From contig JAEUHJ010000108.1 in assembly GCA_016795375.1 (NCBI GenBank), positions 1-51,830 on the forward strand: a DNA stretch of 51,830 bases. Reading direction: 5' to 3'. Position 1 is the first letter of the stretch. The number at the start of each line of letters is the position of its first letter. The notes below the pieces were generated by a model. That model made no database searches and was not told the origin of the DNA. It saw nothing but the letters and a program-made list of their open reading frames with translations. The position numbers and the translations under genes were made by a program. The DNA comes from Verrucomicrobiaceae bacterium (GTDB lineage: Bacteria; Verrucomicrobiota; Verrucomicrobiia; Verrucomicrobiales; Verrucomicrobiaceae). Shown in pieces: positions 42,309 to 51,000 of this stretch.

Positions 42309-44864
42309 TCACCACGAGATGAGCAGGTCGCCGGTCACATCGCGGGCGACGAGGCGGCGGCCGCCGTCTTCCTTCTCATAAGGAATCGACGTTTCGGTGT
42401 GCGGACGCGGATCATTGATGGTCATGATCACGTTCTTTGCGCCCGGACGGAGTTCGGGGAGGAAATGAACCGTCGCCTTTTTCAATCCGCGCAGCCACAG
42501 ACGGCGGCTGATGCCGATGTGGCCGGAGTGGCGTTCGACGCACGAGATCTCGCCCTTCTCCGGCTGCTCCACAAAACAGCGCACCTCGCGATGCCACGCG
42601 CGCGGCATCACCCAGGTGGCGAAGCCATCCTCCAGCCAGATCTCGCCGCCGGTGAACACGGGCGCGCCAAGCGGAAAACGCATCCGGAGCGTGGTAGCCG
42701 TGGAGGGCGAGTGGCCTGAGAAAAACCAGCCGTTGTTGCTGCGGGCGGCGAGAACGAGCGGATCGCGCGTCTGCGGCGTCGCTTTGTCGAAGCGGATGTC
42801 ACAGCCGAAGCGCGCCAGCATCCAGCGCATCATCACCTCGGTGGAAAAGAGCGTTTCGGGATTGTCAGGCACCGGCAGATGGCCGCCGCCGATCGTGCAG
42901 GAGAAACTGCCGCGCACCCAGGCGACGCGGCCGCTGTCCGGGCCGAGCGGATGCTCGCGCGTGAGCGCATAGACACGCTCGCCGCCGGTCGCGGACACGG
43001 TGGCGCAGGTCTCGCCGCCTGCCGCATCGGGATCGCGCAACACGGTGTCGATGCCGCCGCCCGACGGCGTTTCACGATGATGGATGCGCGTGGCGAGGCT
43101 GCCTTGCTTGAGTGAATCATGGCCGAGCGTGCCGCGCAGTTCCATCTCACCGGCAAGTGGCGCGGTGGTCTTGAGATTCAGCAGGTCGAGCATCGCCGCG
43201 CCTGCGTGAGTGACGGGACCGTAAAACAAAACCTGGTGGCCGCTTCGGAGGCATTCGACAAGTTCGCGCTCCAGCGCGCTGTTTGCGGCGGGAACGGGGG
43301 AAACGAGGATGGTCTGCCGGTAGAGGCCGGGGTTCGCCTGGCGCGAGCGGATGAAATTGGCGGTCGAGGTGACGGTGTTCAGCGGCAACCCCGTGTTCAC
43401 CGCCCCGCGCATGAACCAGTCGCCGAAGAAGGCTTCGCCGGGCCGCGGATGCGCGCCAAAGACGAGATCATGATTCTCGTCGAAGGGATAAATCCACGTC
43501 ACGAGGCCGGGTTCGTCGGAGTAATGATCCATCGCCGCAAGCACATGGGGAATCACCTCCAGCGGGCACTGCTCGGGCATCTCGCCAAACGAATTGTCGA
43601 TCGTGAGGAACTCCGCGAAGGCCGGGCGCGTCACCCGCGCATCCGCGCCGATGCGTGCGATCGCGAGCGGGAGGTAGATGTCGTGCGGCTCGCGTCCGTA
43701 GCGGTCAAACCACGGGCTGTTCAGCCACCACGGATCGTGCGTGTAGAAGCGGAAGGGAAACCTGTCCACAGGCGGCAGCTCAGCGATGTGCGAGAGATAG
43801 CCGACGATCTCCAGCCCGAAGTCGCCATCGAGCGCGGCCCAGGGCGAGTTCGGCGGCGCGGTGATGTTGAAGCCACCGCGATAGATGTCCGCCAGCGGCG
43901 AGGCCGCCGACGCGAGGTCGGAGCCGGTGGACAGATTGCTGCCGCGTGTCTCGATGGGAAAACGCGGGCATTCGCGGCGGAAATCCTTCCAGAACGAGAG
44001 GATTTCATCACGCACGCGCGGTGCCTCGCCCGCAGCGAAGGTCTTTCCGTCAAACAGCACGCCTTTCACATCCCACGCGCTGAGCGAAAAGCCGAAGCCG
44101 TTCGAGAGCCAGAGATAATCAAAGCCGAGGTCGGTGAGGAAATGCTGCGACTGTCGCCCGAGAAACGTGCCGAGTGACGTGTCCTCCGGAATCCCTTTGG
44201 GGAAGCCCGCATACGCCACCGAGTCGGCCTTGAGCCGCGCCGAGCAGGAAACCCACCGGCTCGCGCCCATCGTGTTGCCCTGCGCGATTTCGGGATGCCG
44301 CTGGTATTTGAACGCCGAGTTCGCGAACTCCGGACCCGGATCAAAGGTCGCGCCCACGGCGACCGGTTTGCCGGTCAATTCCTCGCCGACCTCCTTCAGG
44401 CAACGTGCGATGGTCTTCAGCCAGCGATAAGTGACCCTCGGCGGATGCTTCATGTAGAGATGCGAGGTCGAATGCAGGCCGCGCCGCTCGGGATCGGCCT
44501 TCGAGGTGGTCGCTGGCGGTGTGCCGATGCCGATGTAGCGCGCCCACTCGATCTCGTCGTCGAGCCGTCCGCGATAGTCGAGAATTTCGCTGCCATCCGA
44601 GGCCCACAGCAGCACCGAGGAGCCGTTGGTGCGCCGGATGAGGGGCGACCACTGACGGAAGGCCTCCGCGCACACTTTGCGGATCGCGGATTCCTCCATG
44701 ACGCGGAACGGCTTCAAGCTCATCTCCAAGGTCACGCGCTCGAACGCGAGAGGCGTGTGTTTTTCCGGCGCGAAGGTTCCTGCAGCTTGCACGGTGGGCG
44801 GTTCCGCGAATGCGGTCGCCCTCACGGCGAACGCGATGATGATTCCTGACAGCGTGGCTTTCAT
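42309..44864 (-). CDS. Large secreted protein of unrecognised family (851 aa)
   Basis: 851 residues with signal peptide (MKATLSGIIIAFAVRATAFA). The central 300-400 residues look like a glycosidase-type barrel: FERVTLEMSLKPF, SSVLLWASDGSEILDYRGRL, FDPGPEFANSAFKYQ, FGFDYLWLSNGFGFS-like, THDPWWLNSPWFDRYGREPH, FLTIDNSFGEMPEQCP, WIYPFDENHDLVFG. A beta-rich C-terminal part follows with IGGGHLPVPD and GWFFSGHSPSTATTLRMRFP. Acidic candidates Glu in FDPGPEF and Asp/Glu in FDENHD are visible, but no CAZy family is recognised. The start codon overlaps the stop of a 34-codon mini-ORF by ATGA, so translation is probably coupled. Confidence 0.6.
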   Translation of the reverse strand: MKATLSGIIIAFAVRATAFAEPPTVQAAGTFAPEKHTPLAFERVTLEMSLKPFRVMEESAIRKVCAEAFRQWSPLIRRTNGSSVLLWASDGSEILDYRGRLDDEIEWARYIGIGTPPATTSKADPERRGLHSTSHLYMKHPPRVTYRWLKTIARCLKEVGEELTGKPVAVGATFDPGPEFANSAFKYQRHPEIAQGNTMGASRWVSCSARLKADSVAYAGFPKGIPEDTSLGTFLGRQSQHFLTDLGFDYLWLSNGFGFSLSAWDVKGVLFDGKTFAAGEAPRVRDEILSFWKDFRRECPRFPIETRGSNLSTGSDLASAASPLADIYRGGFNITAPPNSPWAALDGDFGLEIVGYLSHIAELPPVDRFPFRFYTHDPWWLNSPWFDRYGREPHDIYLPLAIARIGADARVTRPAFAEFLTIDNSFGEMPEQCPLEVIPHVLAAMDHYSDEPGLVTWIYPFDENHDLVFGAHPRPGEAFFGDWFMRGAVNTGLPLNTVTSTANFIRSRQANPGLYRQTILVSPVPAANSALERELVECLRSGHQVLFYGPVTHAGAAMLDLLNLKTTAPLAGEMELRGTLGHDSLKQGSLATRIHHRETPSGGGIDTVLRDPDAAGGETCATVSATGGERVYALTREHPLGPDSGRVAWVRGSFSCTIGGGHLPVPDNPETLFSTEVMMRWMLARFGCDIRFDKATPQTRDPLVLAARSNNGWFFSGHSPSTATTLRMRFPLGAPVFTGGEIWLEDGFATWVMPRAWHREVRCFVEQPEKGEISCVERHSGHIGISRRLWLRGLKKATVHFLPELRPGAKNVIMTINDPRPHTETSIPYEKEDGGRRLVARDVTGDLLISW

Positions 44865-44965
44865 CGGGCGGATGGTTTTTGATTTTTGGCGAACGATTCG
44901 CGCGGCAGCTTCTCCCGCGCGGTCGGTTCCGGACTTTCTCCGCTGCGGGATATTCTGCCGCTCAT
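44861..44965 (-). pseudogene. 34-codon mini-ORF, remnant of a GH5 C-terminus
   Basis: This ORF opens with ATGA overlapping the stop of the 920-series fusion gene (44962) and closes with ATGA overlapping the start of the 851-aa gene (44864), so it links both by coupling. It reads SPEPTAREKLPRESFAKNQK near its end. The same segment occurs inside the fusion gene at about 46145-46205 as SSEPTTREKLLREYFAKNRK, at the end of its GH5 domain; the DNA identity by eye is about 80% over 52 bases. It is therefore most likely the last residues of a second GH5 gene. Confidence 0.7.
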
Positions 44966-47688
44966 GGTTCCTTGCGAGCGTTGGTGATGGTGACGTTGCG
45001 GAGATTCTCCGGGCCGGACTCGACTGTGACCGGCTCCGGGGCCGCGCCGCGGTGGACGACGTTGTCGATGGTCGAGTCGGTCAGGGAACCGGCGACGAGG
45101 ATGGCGTGCTGGGCGCGGCTGGTGATATTGCGGACGGTGATGCGGCTCGTGTCGCCCAGTGGCGTTATGCCGCCCCAGCGCGGGTTTTTGTCGCCGATCT
45201 TCAAGGCGGCGCGGTCGCTCACGCCGGCGGGCGACTTGTCCTCCAGTCCGTCGATCAGGATGTCGTGCATCTTGATCCCGAGGGTGTTGAGGAGGCGGAC
45301 GATGTGATGGCCGCCGCTGCAGTAGCCGTTGATCCCCCGCATCGTGACATGATGGATGTCGTCCAGGCCGCCGCCCCGGTCGATCGAGCCGCTGACCATC
45401 GTCGAGTCGAGGGCGCCGGGGGCGCGCCCGCTGGCGATGCCGGTCAGGGCGACGAGGTCGTCGCCGGTGAATCCGGTGATGTTCTCGATCGCGATGTCGT
45501 GGCAGCCCAGGCGCAAATCGATGCCGTCCTGGTTGAGGATCGCGCGGGAGACGCCGTCGATCGTCTTTGTCCCGCCGGAGGCGAAGTCGAGGTTCCGCAG
45601 GACGCCGTTGGAGCAGCGTTCCAGCGAGATCGCCCAGCAGTGGGAATCGCGCATCGCGATGTTCTCGATGCTGAAGCCATCGACGTAGGCGAGGAGGATG
45701 CCGAGGTTGCGCCAGTCGCCCGACTGGCTTTCGCCGGCGACGCCGGCGTCGGTGCCGTAGGTCTGCTTGCCGAGGGTCTTCGCGCCGTCCCCCGTCGCCC
45801 GCGGTCGGTCCGCGCCCTCGAGCACGGCGCGCCCGGTGCCGCGAAGGTGGATGTTCCGCAGCGGTTGGATGCCGGTGATGCCGGCACCGCAGTTGGCGCT
45901 GCGCATGAAGTTGTCGCGGCAGCGGTCGGAGAGCTTGATGCGGCAGTCGTCGAGCACCACGGTCACATTGCCGCGCAGCAGGATCGCCGAATCCAGCAGC
46001 CACACCTCGCTCCTCTCCGCGCCGCGGACGTTGACGCGCGGGATCACGACCCGGCCGCCCGAGGCGGCGGCGGCTTCGATCGCGCGGTTGATCCGCTCGG
46101 TGTCCGATCCCTCGAACTCGTTCGGGGTGACTGCGACCGGCTTCCGGTTTTTGGCGAAGTATTCCCGCAACAGCTTCTCGCGCGTGGTCGGTTCGGAGCT
46201 GCGGGCGGTGTTGGCTTTGTCGCCGCCGTGCTCGACGCTCCAGCCGTGCCATTCGCGGAAGGCGTGGTAGGCCCAGTCCCAGCCTTGCTCCTCGAAAATG
46301 TCGATCACGTCGCGCAGGTAGCGTTCCGCGCTGTCGCCGGGCGCCCAGCGGATGGCGCTGAATTCGCCGATGTAGATGTGTGCGCCGTAGTCGCGCTGGA
46401 ATTCGATGGCGGGACGCAGGGCGCGGCGCAGGCGCTCCTTGTCCCAATGCGACCCGGCGATGTCGCCCGGATAGGTCACGCCCGTCTCGCGATCATACAC
46501 ACCCTGATGCGTGAACTGGCCCGGCTCATACATGTGGACGCTGTAAACGATGCCCGGCACCTCCAGCGGCTCGAAGTCCTCCAGCGCGGACGGGCCGCCC
46601 CACGGCGCAGGCTCGATGATGATGGCGTGCTCCGAGTCGATGGCCCGCACGCGGCGCGCGGTCGCGTCCGCCAGCGTGTGCCAGTCCATCAAGCCGTCGC
46701 CGACGAAGCCCTCGACGGGTTCGTTGACGAGATCGTAGCCCCACACGGCTTTGTTGCCGCGATAGCGCGCCGCCATTTTCTCCCACCAGGCGATGAAGCT
46801 GTCCTGGAAACGCTTTTCGTGGAAGAGGCGGCATTCCTTCGCGTCGTTGCGTCCGCCCGGCGGCGTGTGCAGGTCGATCACCACTTTGATGCCGAGGCGC
46901 TCGCATACCGGCAGCAGTTCATCGAGATGCTTCAACGCGCTCTCCAGCCACGCGTCGTAGGCGGCGAGGTCGCCCTTGTCCGCCGGGCTGTGGGGAAAAC
47001 CGCCCCAGAGGAGCTGCCAGCGCACATGGTTCGCGCCCCACTCGCCGCCGAGCACCTGCAAGTCGTCGGCGGTCACCTTCGGGCTGATCATCGCGCCGCG
47101 CAGGCGCGGCAGGTCGTGTCCTTTGAAGACCGCGCCGGTCGCCGGTTGCGCGGGGCGGGTGCGTGCGCGGGCGGTCACCGTCACCTTCACGTCGTCGAAC
47201 CACGCCACGCCGTTCACGGCTTCCAGCCCGAGCACCAGCCATGCGGCCGTCGCCTCCGTCGGCACGCGCGCGGTGAAGCCGACGCGTTTCCAGTCGAAGC
47301 TGCCATGCACGTTGTTCTGCTGCTCCCATTTTTCGCCATCGGGCGACTGCGAGTGCAGCATCACCTTGATGCCGTTCCACGGTTTTGGCGGCTCGGTCAC
47401 GCCTTCCGCTTTCACCATCGCTTCGACGCGCACCCGCGTGCCGCGCAGCGCATCGAGCGGCAGGGTGATCCGCGTGCCGGCATGGTTCGTCACTCCGGCG
47501 GGCGCCTCGACGCGCAGCGCCTGCGAGTCGCGCGTGCCCTCGATGCGGATGTGCGCCGACTGGGCGGGCTGCCACTTCGACAAGGCATCGGGCGAATCGA
47601 AGCCTTCTTCAAAAAGCGAAGTAGCTCCGGCCAAGCGCGCGAGGAACAGCACGATGGCCAGTGCCATGCGGGTGAAGAAGGAAGTCAT
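44962..47688 (-). CDS. Secreted two-domain fusion: GH5 glycosidase plus GH28-like beta-helix
   Basis: 908 residues from the Met at 47688 (MTSFFTRMALAIVLFLARLAG, signal). Residues 20-170 are a binding sandwich (FDSPDALSKWQPAQSAHIRI, FDDVKVTVTA). A GH5 barrel follows to about 490: GIKVVIDLHTPPGG, acid/base Glu in WGYDLVNEPVEG, VYSVHMYEPGQFTHQG, and nucleophile Glu in YIGEFSAIRW. From about 500 a parallel beta-helix with GH28/pectate-lyase-like coils runs to the end (NEFEGSDTERINRAIEAAAA, LNQDGIDLRLGCHDIAIENI, FTGDDLVALTG). QDGIDL and GDDLVAL correspond to the GH28 Asp motifs. One chain thus carries two complete-looking hydrolase domains. The linker SSEPTTREKLLREYFAKN is the natural end of stand-alone GH5 proteins. 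Confidence 0.8.
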   Translation of the reverse strand: MTSFFTRMALAIVLFLARLAGATSLFEEGFDSPDALSKWQPAQSAHIRIEGTRDSQALRVEAPAGVTNHAGTRITLPLDALRGTRVRVEAMVKAEGVTEPPKPWNGIKVMLHSQSPDGEKWEQQNNVHGSFDWKRVGFTARVPTEATAAWLVLGLEAVNGVAWFDDVKVTVTARARTRPAQPATGAVFKGHDLPRLRGAMISPKVTADDLQVLGGEWGANHVRWQLLWGGFPHSPADKGDLAAYDAWLESALKHLDELLPVCERLGIKVVIDLHTPPGGRNDAKECRLFHEKRFQDSFIAWWEKMAARYRGNKAVWGYDLVNEPVEGFVGDGLMDWHTLADATARRVRAIDSEHAIIIEPAPWGGPSALEDFEPLEVPGIVYSVHMYEPGQFTHQGVYDRETGVTYPGDIAGSHWDKERLRRALRPAIEFQRDYGAHIYIGEFSAIRWAPGDSAERYLRDVIDIFEEQGWDWAYHAFREWHGWSVEHGGDKANTARSSEPTTREKLLREYFAKNRKPVAVTPNEFEGSDTERINRAIEAAAASGGRVVIPRVNVRGAERSEVWLLDSAILLRGNVTVVLDDCRIKLSDRCRDNFMRSANCGAGITGIQPLRNIHLRGTGRAVLEGADRPRATGDGAKTLGKQTYGTDAGVAGESQSGDWRNLGILLAYVDGFSIENIAMRDSHCWAISLERCSNGVLRNLDFASGGTKTIDGVSRAILNQDGIDLRLGCHDIAIENITGFTGDDLVALTGIASGRAPGALDSTMVSGSIDRGGGLDDIHHVTMRGINGYCSGGHHIVRLLNTLGIKMHDILIDGLEDKSPAGVSDRAALKIGDKNPRWGGITPLGDTSRITVRNITSRAQHAILVAGSLTDSTIDNVVHRGAAPEPVTVESGPENLRNVTITNARKEP

Positions 47689-47744
47689 GAAGTAAAAAGA
47701 CCGAGATTCACCACGATGATGCACCCGATGACTCGCCGGATTCT

Positions 47745-47758
47745 TTGACTGCGGTCAA
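47745..47758. promoter_or_regulatory. TTGAC-N4-GTCAA inverted repeat between divergent genes
   Basis: TTGACTGCGGTCAA is a dyad with five-base perfect arms. It lies 57 bases upstream of the GH5/beta-helix fusion start (47688) in the 255-base divergent region facing the GH20 gene (47944). It matches the layout of the dyads at 4705, 7724 and 11763. Confidence 0.45.
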
Positions 47759-47943
47759 TCCCGTCGCGGCTTCCTTTTGCCAAGGTCGAGCGGTTGTGAA
47801 CCGTGCATCCATTTCCCTGCTCCTCGCGATCCCCCGGATACGCCGCCGGGATCGCGGGCTTCTACCGGATTCTGCGGCGTCGCACGAATTCTACACCACC
47901 GCGCTGCTCCAACGGGCACCCAGGTAACGAACCCTCCACAAGT

Positions 47944-49524
47944 ATGAATACCACACCGTCCCACCTCCCACGTCGCGAGTTTCTGACCGTCTCGGCTACC
48001 GCCCTTGCGGCCTCGGCCTTCCACCGCATTGCGTGGGGCGCATCACCCGAAAACCGCGGGCTGCCACGCAGCATCCATCCGTATCCGAACAAGATCGCGT
48101 GGGGCGCGGGCATCCTCGATCTCAGCGGCAAAGCCACGCTCGCCGTGGGAAATGACGCCGATGCGAGTGTGATCGAAATGATGGAGGATTTATGGCAACG
48201 CTTCACATTCGGCGCGGTGGAGCTTGCCGTGACACGCGATTCGGCGCTGAAGGTGGGTGAGTTCACACTCGCGGGCGGAAAACCACCGCAACGCGACGCG
48301 GATGCGACTTACGCGCTCAAGGTGGATGCTTCGGGCATCGCGGTGAGCGCGGCGCATGCGGCAGGGATGCGCCACGCGTGGTTCACGCTGCTGCAGCTCC
48401 TCGACGCGGACGATGCTGCGAACGGCGGTCTGTCATTCGCGGTGCCGCATGTCGAGATTCAGGACTGGCCGTCGATGAAGTTTCGCGGGCTGCACCTTTG
48501 CATTTTTCACGAGACGCCGCCGCACATGATCGAACGGGCGATCCGGCTCGCGGCGTTTTTCAAGTTCACGCACGTCGTGCTGGAGTTCTGGGGCATGCTG
48601 AAACTCGACGCGCTCAAGGAACTCTCGTGGCCGGAGGCGTGGACGAAGGAGCAGGCGGGCAGGCTCGTCGCCATCGCACGCGGCATGGGCATGGAGGTCG
48701 TCCCGATGTTCAACGTCTGGGGGCACGCATCCGGCAGCCGCATCCGGCACGGGCGGCATGTGGTGCTCGATCAAAATCCAAAGCTCGCGCCGCTGTTCGA
48801 GCCGGACGGCTGGACCTGGTGCCTGACCAATCCGCGCGCGCAGGATACGATCCGCCGTGTGTGTGACGAGTTGATGGAGTTCGCCGGGCCGGGCCAGTTT
48901 TTCCACATTGGCTGCGACGAAGCCTACTCGCACGCGACTTGCGACAGTTGCCGGAAGATCGACCGCGTGCAGTTGCTCGCCGACCACGTCAACAAACTCG
49001 CCGCGCACATCGAGAAGCGCGGCCGCCGAGCGCTGATGTGGGGCGATGCATTGCTCGAACGCGCGAAGTGGCCCGGAGGCTTCGCCGCCAACGGCACACC
49101 CACACTTCCCACGCACGAGGCGATCGACCGCATCTCGCGCAAGATCGTCATCAACGACTGGCACTACGACGTGAAGGGCGACATCCCGACGCTGGCGCAT
49201 TTCCGCAAGCACGGCTTCGAGACCATCGCCTGCCCGTGGAACTCCGGAGCCAACATCCGTGCGATGTGCAAGGCCGCGATCGCCAACGAGAGCCTCGGCG
49301 TGCTGATGACGACCTGGCACCACCTGGCGCGCAGCATCCCGACGCTGCACGTCACGGCGGCGTGCATGTGGTCGAAGGATCAGGCCGCGCTCGGCCTGAC
49401 ACAGGCCGAAGGTTCGCTGGCCAACGCCGCGACGGCCGCGATCCTGCGCAAGCTCGTGCCTGCGGAAGGGAAATTCGAGCGCGCCGGATGGAACACGTTC
49501 GAGCTGCCGGCGGAGACGGATTGA
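47944..49524 (+). CDS. Tat-exported GH20-type beta-N-acetylhexosaminidase
   Basis: 526 residues from ATG 47944, preceded by unrelated open sequence. The Tat signal is clear (LPRREFLTVSATALAASAFH). Residues 50-170 form the GH20b-like alpha/beta domain; the barrel starts at MKFRGLHLCIFHETPPHMIE. The catalytic Asp325-Glu326 pair lies in FFHIGCDEAYSH, the substrate-assisted pair of GH20. Later barrel motifs are RRALMWGDALLE and PTLHVTAACMWSKDQAALGL. It would remove terminal N-acetylhexosamines (or related sugars) from oligosaccharides in the periplasm. It is the first gene of a + run with only 20 bases to the next start. Confidence 0.78.
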   Translation: MNTTPSHLPRREFLTVSATALAASAFHRIAWGASPENRGLPRSIHPYPNKIAWGAGILDLSGKATLAVGNDADASVIEMMEDLWQRFTFGAVELAVTRDSALKVGEFTLAGGKPPQRDADATYALKVDASGIAVSAAHAAGMRHAWFTLLQLLDADDAANGGLSFAVPHVEIQDWPSMKFRGLHLCIFHETPPHMIERAIRLAAFFKFTHVVLEFWGMLKLDALKELSWPEAWTKEQAGRLVAIARGMGMEVVPMFNVWGHASGSRIRHGRHVVLDQNPKLAPLFEPDGWTWCLTNPRAQDTIRRVCDELMEFAGPGQFFHIGCDEAYSHATCDSCRKIDRVQLLADHVNKLAAHIEKRGRRALMWGDALLERAKWPGGFAANGTPTLPTHEAIDRISRKIVINDWHYDVKGDIPTLAHFRKHGFETIACPWNSGANIRAMCKAAIANESLGVLMTTWHHLARSIPTLHVTAACMWSKDQAALGLTQAEGSLANAATAAILRKLVPAEGKFERAGWNTFELPAETD

Positions 49525-49544
49525 ATCACGAAACACACCGCATC

Positions 49545-50990
49545 ATGAATCCTTGCGCATTGGCGTTCATCATCGGGCTGGCCGCATTCAGTGTGGCGAC
49601 AGCCGCCGTGGCGGGCCCGGAGATCGACAAATCGCCGGACCGGGCGAAGACACCGCTGAATCCGGGGTTGAAGCAGGTCGGCACGATCCGCCCGCGCAGC
49701 GCCGATGAGATCAGCGGCTCGAACTGGACGCTCGGCTGCGAGACGCTGGACCGCGACTTTGCCGACTACCAGCAATACAAGGGCTACATCGTGCCGCTCG
49801 GCATCAAGACCATCCGGCTGCAAGGCGGCTGGGCCAAGACGGAAAAGGTAAAAGGCGTCCATGACTTCGCGTGGCTCGATGCCATCATCGACGACGCCCG
49901 CGGGCGCGGCCTGAACATCCTGCTGGAGACCGGCTACGGCAATTCGATCTACGAAGGCGGCGGCGGCGCCGACTTGGCGGGCGGATTTCCGACCTCTGCG
50001 GAAGGTCTCGCCGCATGGGATCGCTGGGTCGAGGCGATGGCGCGTCACTACAAGGGGAAAGTCCGTGACTGGGCGATGTGGAACGAGCCGGACGGCAACA
50101 AGAAGCACACGCCGGAGGACATCGCCGCGTTCAACATCCGCACCGCCGAGATCATCAAGCGCGTGATCCCCGATGCGCGCATCGCCGGGCTGTCGCTGGC
50201 GAGTTCCAGCCCGAAGCTGCTGGAGAGCTGCCTGAAGGCGCTCGCTGAGAAGGGCAAGGTGGACCTCTTCCATTGGTTCATCTACCACGGCTACGAGTTC
50301 AATCCGGACAACGTTTACCAAAGGGTCGAGGAGTTGAAGGCGACGCTGGCGAAGTATTCGAGCAAGGCCAGGATGCGCCAGGGCGAGAACGGTTGCCCGT
50401 CGGAGCTGGCCACAAGGTTTGCGCTTTCCAATCATCCGTGGACGGAGTTCAGCCAGGCAAAGTGGGACTTGCGTCGGATGCTCGGCGACCTCGGCCACGA
50501 CGTGGAGTCGGCGGTGTTCACGATCTGTGATTTCAACCACACGGGCCGCGAGATGAACCGCAAAGGCATCCTCCATGCGACCGAGGACAAGAAAGTGGAC
50601 GGCATCAAGCTCGCCTATTACGCGGTGCAGAACTGCGTGGCGGTGTTTGACGACACGCTGGAGCGGATCACGCAACCCGTGGCCAGCGTGATGCATGACC
50701 GCCGTGCCGCGAGCTTCGCCTACCGGAACAAGAAAGCGGGCCAGTTCCTCGTGGTCTTCTGGGACGACTCCGGCGTGCCGGGCGACTCGTTTGCGACGCA
50801 GCCCGCGCAGGTCGTGGTGAAGGACATCGCCTTCAAGGAGCCGGTCTGGGTGGATCTGGTTTCCGGGCGGATTTACGAAATCCCGGCGGATCGCATCGTG
50901 AACACCGGGGCGTTCACCATCTTCAAAGACATCCCCATTTACGATGCCCCCGTGCTCATCGCGGAGAAAGGAATGCTGCATGAGAACTAG
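49545..50990 (+). CDS. Secreted clan GH-A glycosidase (GH39-like)
   Basis: 481 residues from ATG 49545 with Sec signal (ALAFIIGLAAFSVATAAVAG). The barrel includes IKTIRLQGGWAKTEKVKGVH, FAWLDAIIDDARGRGLNILL, acid/base candidate Glu181 in DWAMWNEPDGNK, and nucleophile candidate Glu281 in RQGENGCPSE. These two carboxylates on strands 4 and 7 follow the GH-A plan, and the WxKIE-like opening resembles GH39/GH5. A small C-terminal beta domain follows (FAYRNKKAGQFLVVFWDDSG). The substrate is unknown. It follows GH20 by 20 bases, so it is probably cotranscribed. Confidence 0.78.
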   Translation: MNPCALAFIIGLAAFSVATAAVAGPEIDKSPDRAKTPLNPGLKQVGTIRPRSADEISGSNWTLGCETLDRDFADYQQYKGYIVPLGIKTIRLQGGWAKTEKVKGVHDFAWLDAIIDDARGRGLNILLETGYGNSIYEGGGGADLAGGFPTSAEGLAAWDRWVEAMARHYKGKVRDWAMWNEPDGNKKHTPEDIAAFNIRTAEIIKRVIPDARIAGLSLASSSPKLLESCLKALAEKGKVDLFHWFIYHGYEFNPDNVYQRVEELKATLAKYSSKARMRQGENGCPSELATRFALSNHPWTEFSQAKWDLRRMLGDLGHDVESAVFTICDFNHTGREMNRKGILHATEDKKVDGIKLAYYAVQNCVAVFDDTLERITQPVASVMHDRRAASFAYRNKKAGQFLVVFWDDSGVPGDSFATQPAQVVVKDIAFKEPVWVDLVSGRIYEIPADRIVNTGAFTIFKDIPIYDAPVLIAEKGMLHEN

Positions 50991-51000
50991 ACGCCAGATC

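Noticed and set aside
44677..47748. 1023-codon open frame on + opposite the GH5 fusion and the 851-aa gene
   Set aside because: Its translation is low in structure and rich in Val/Ala/Arg/Asp as expected for an antisense shadow of GC-rich genes, while the minus strand has clear catalytic motifs.
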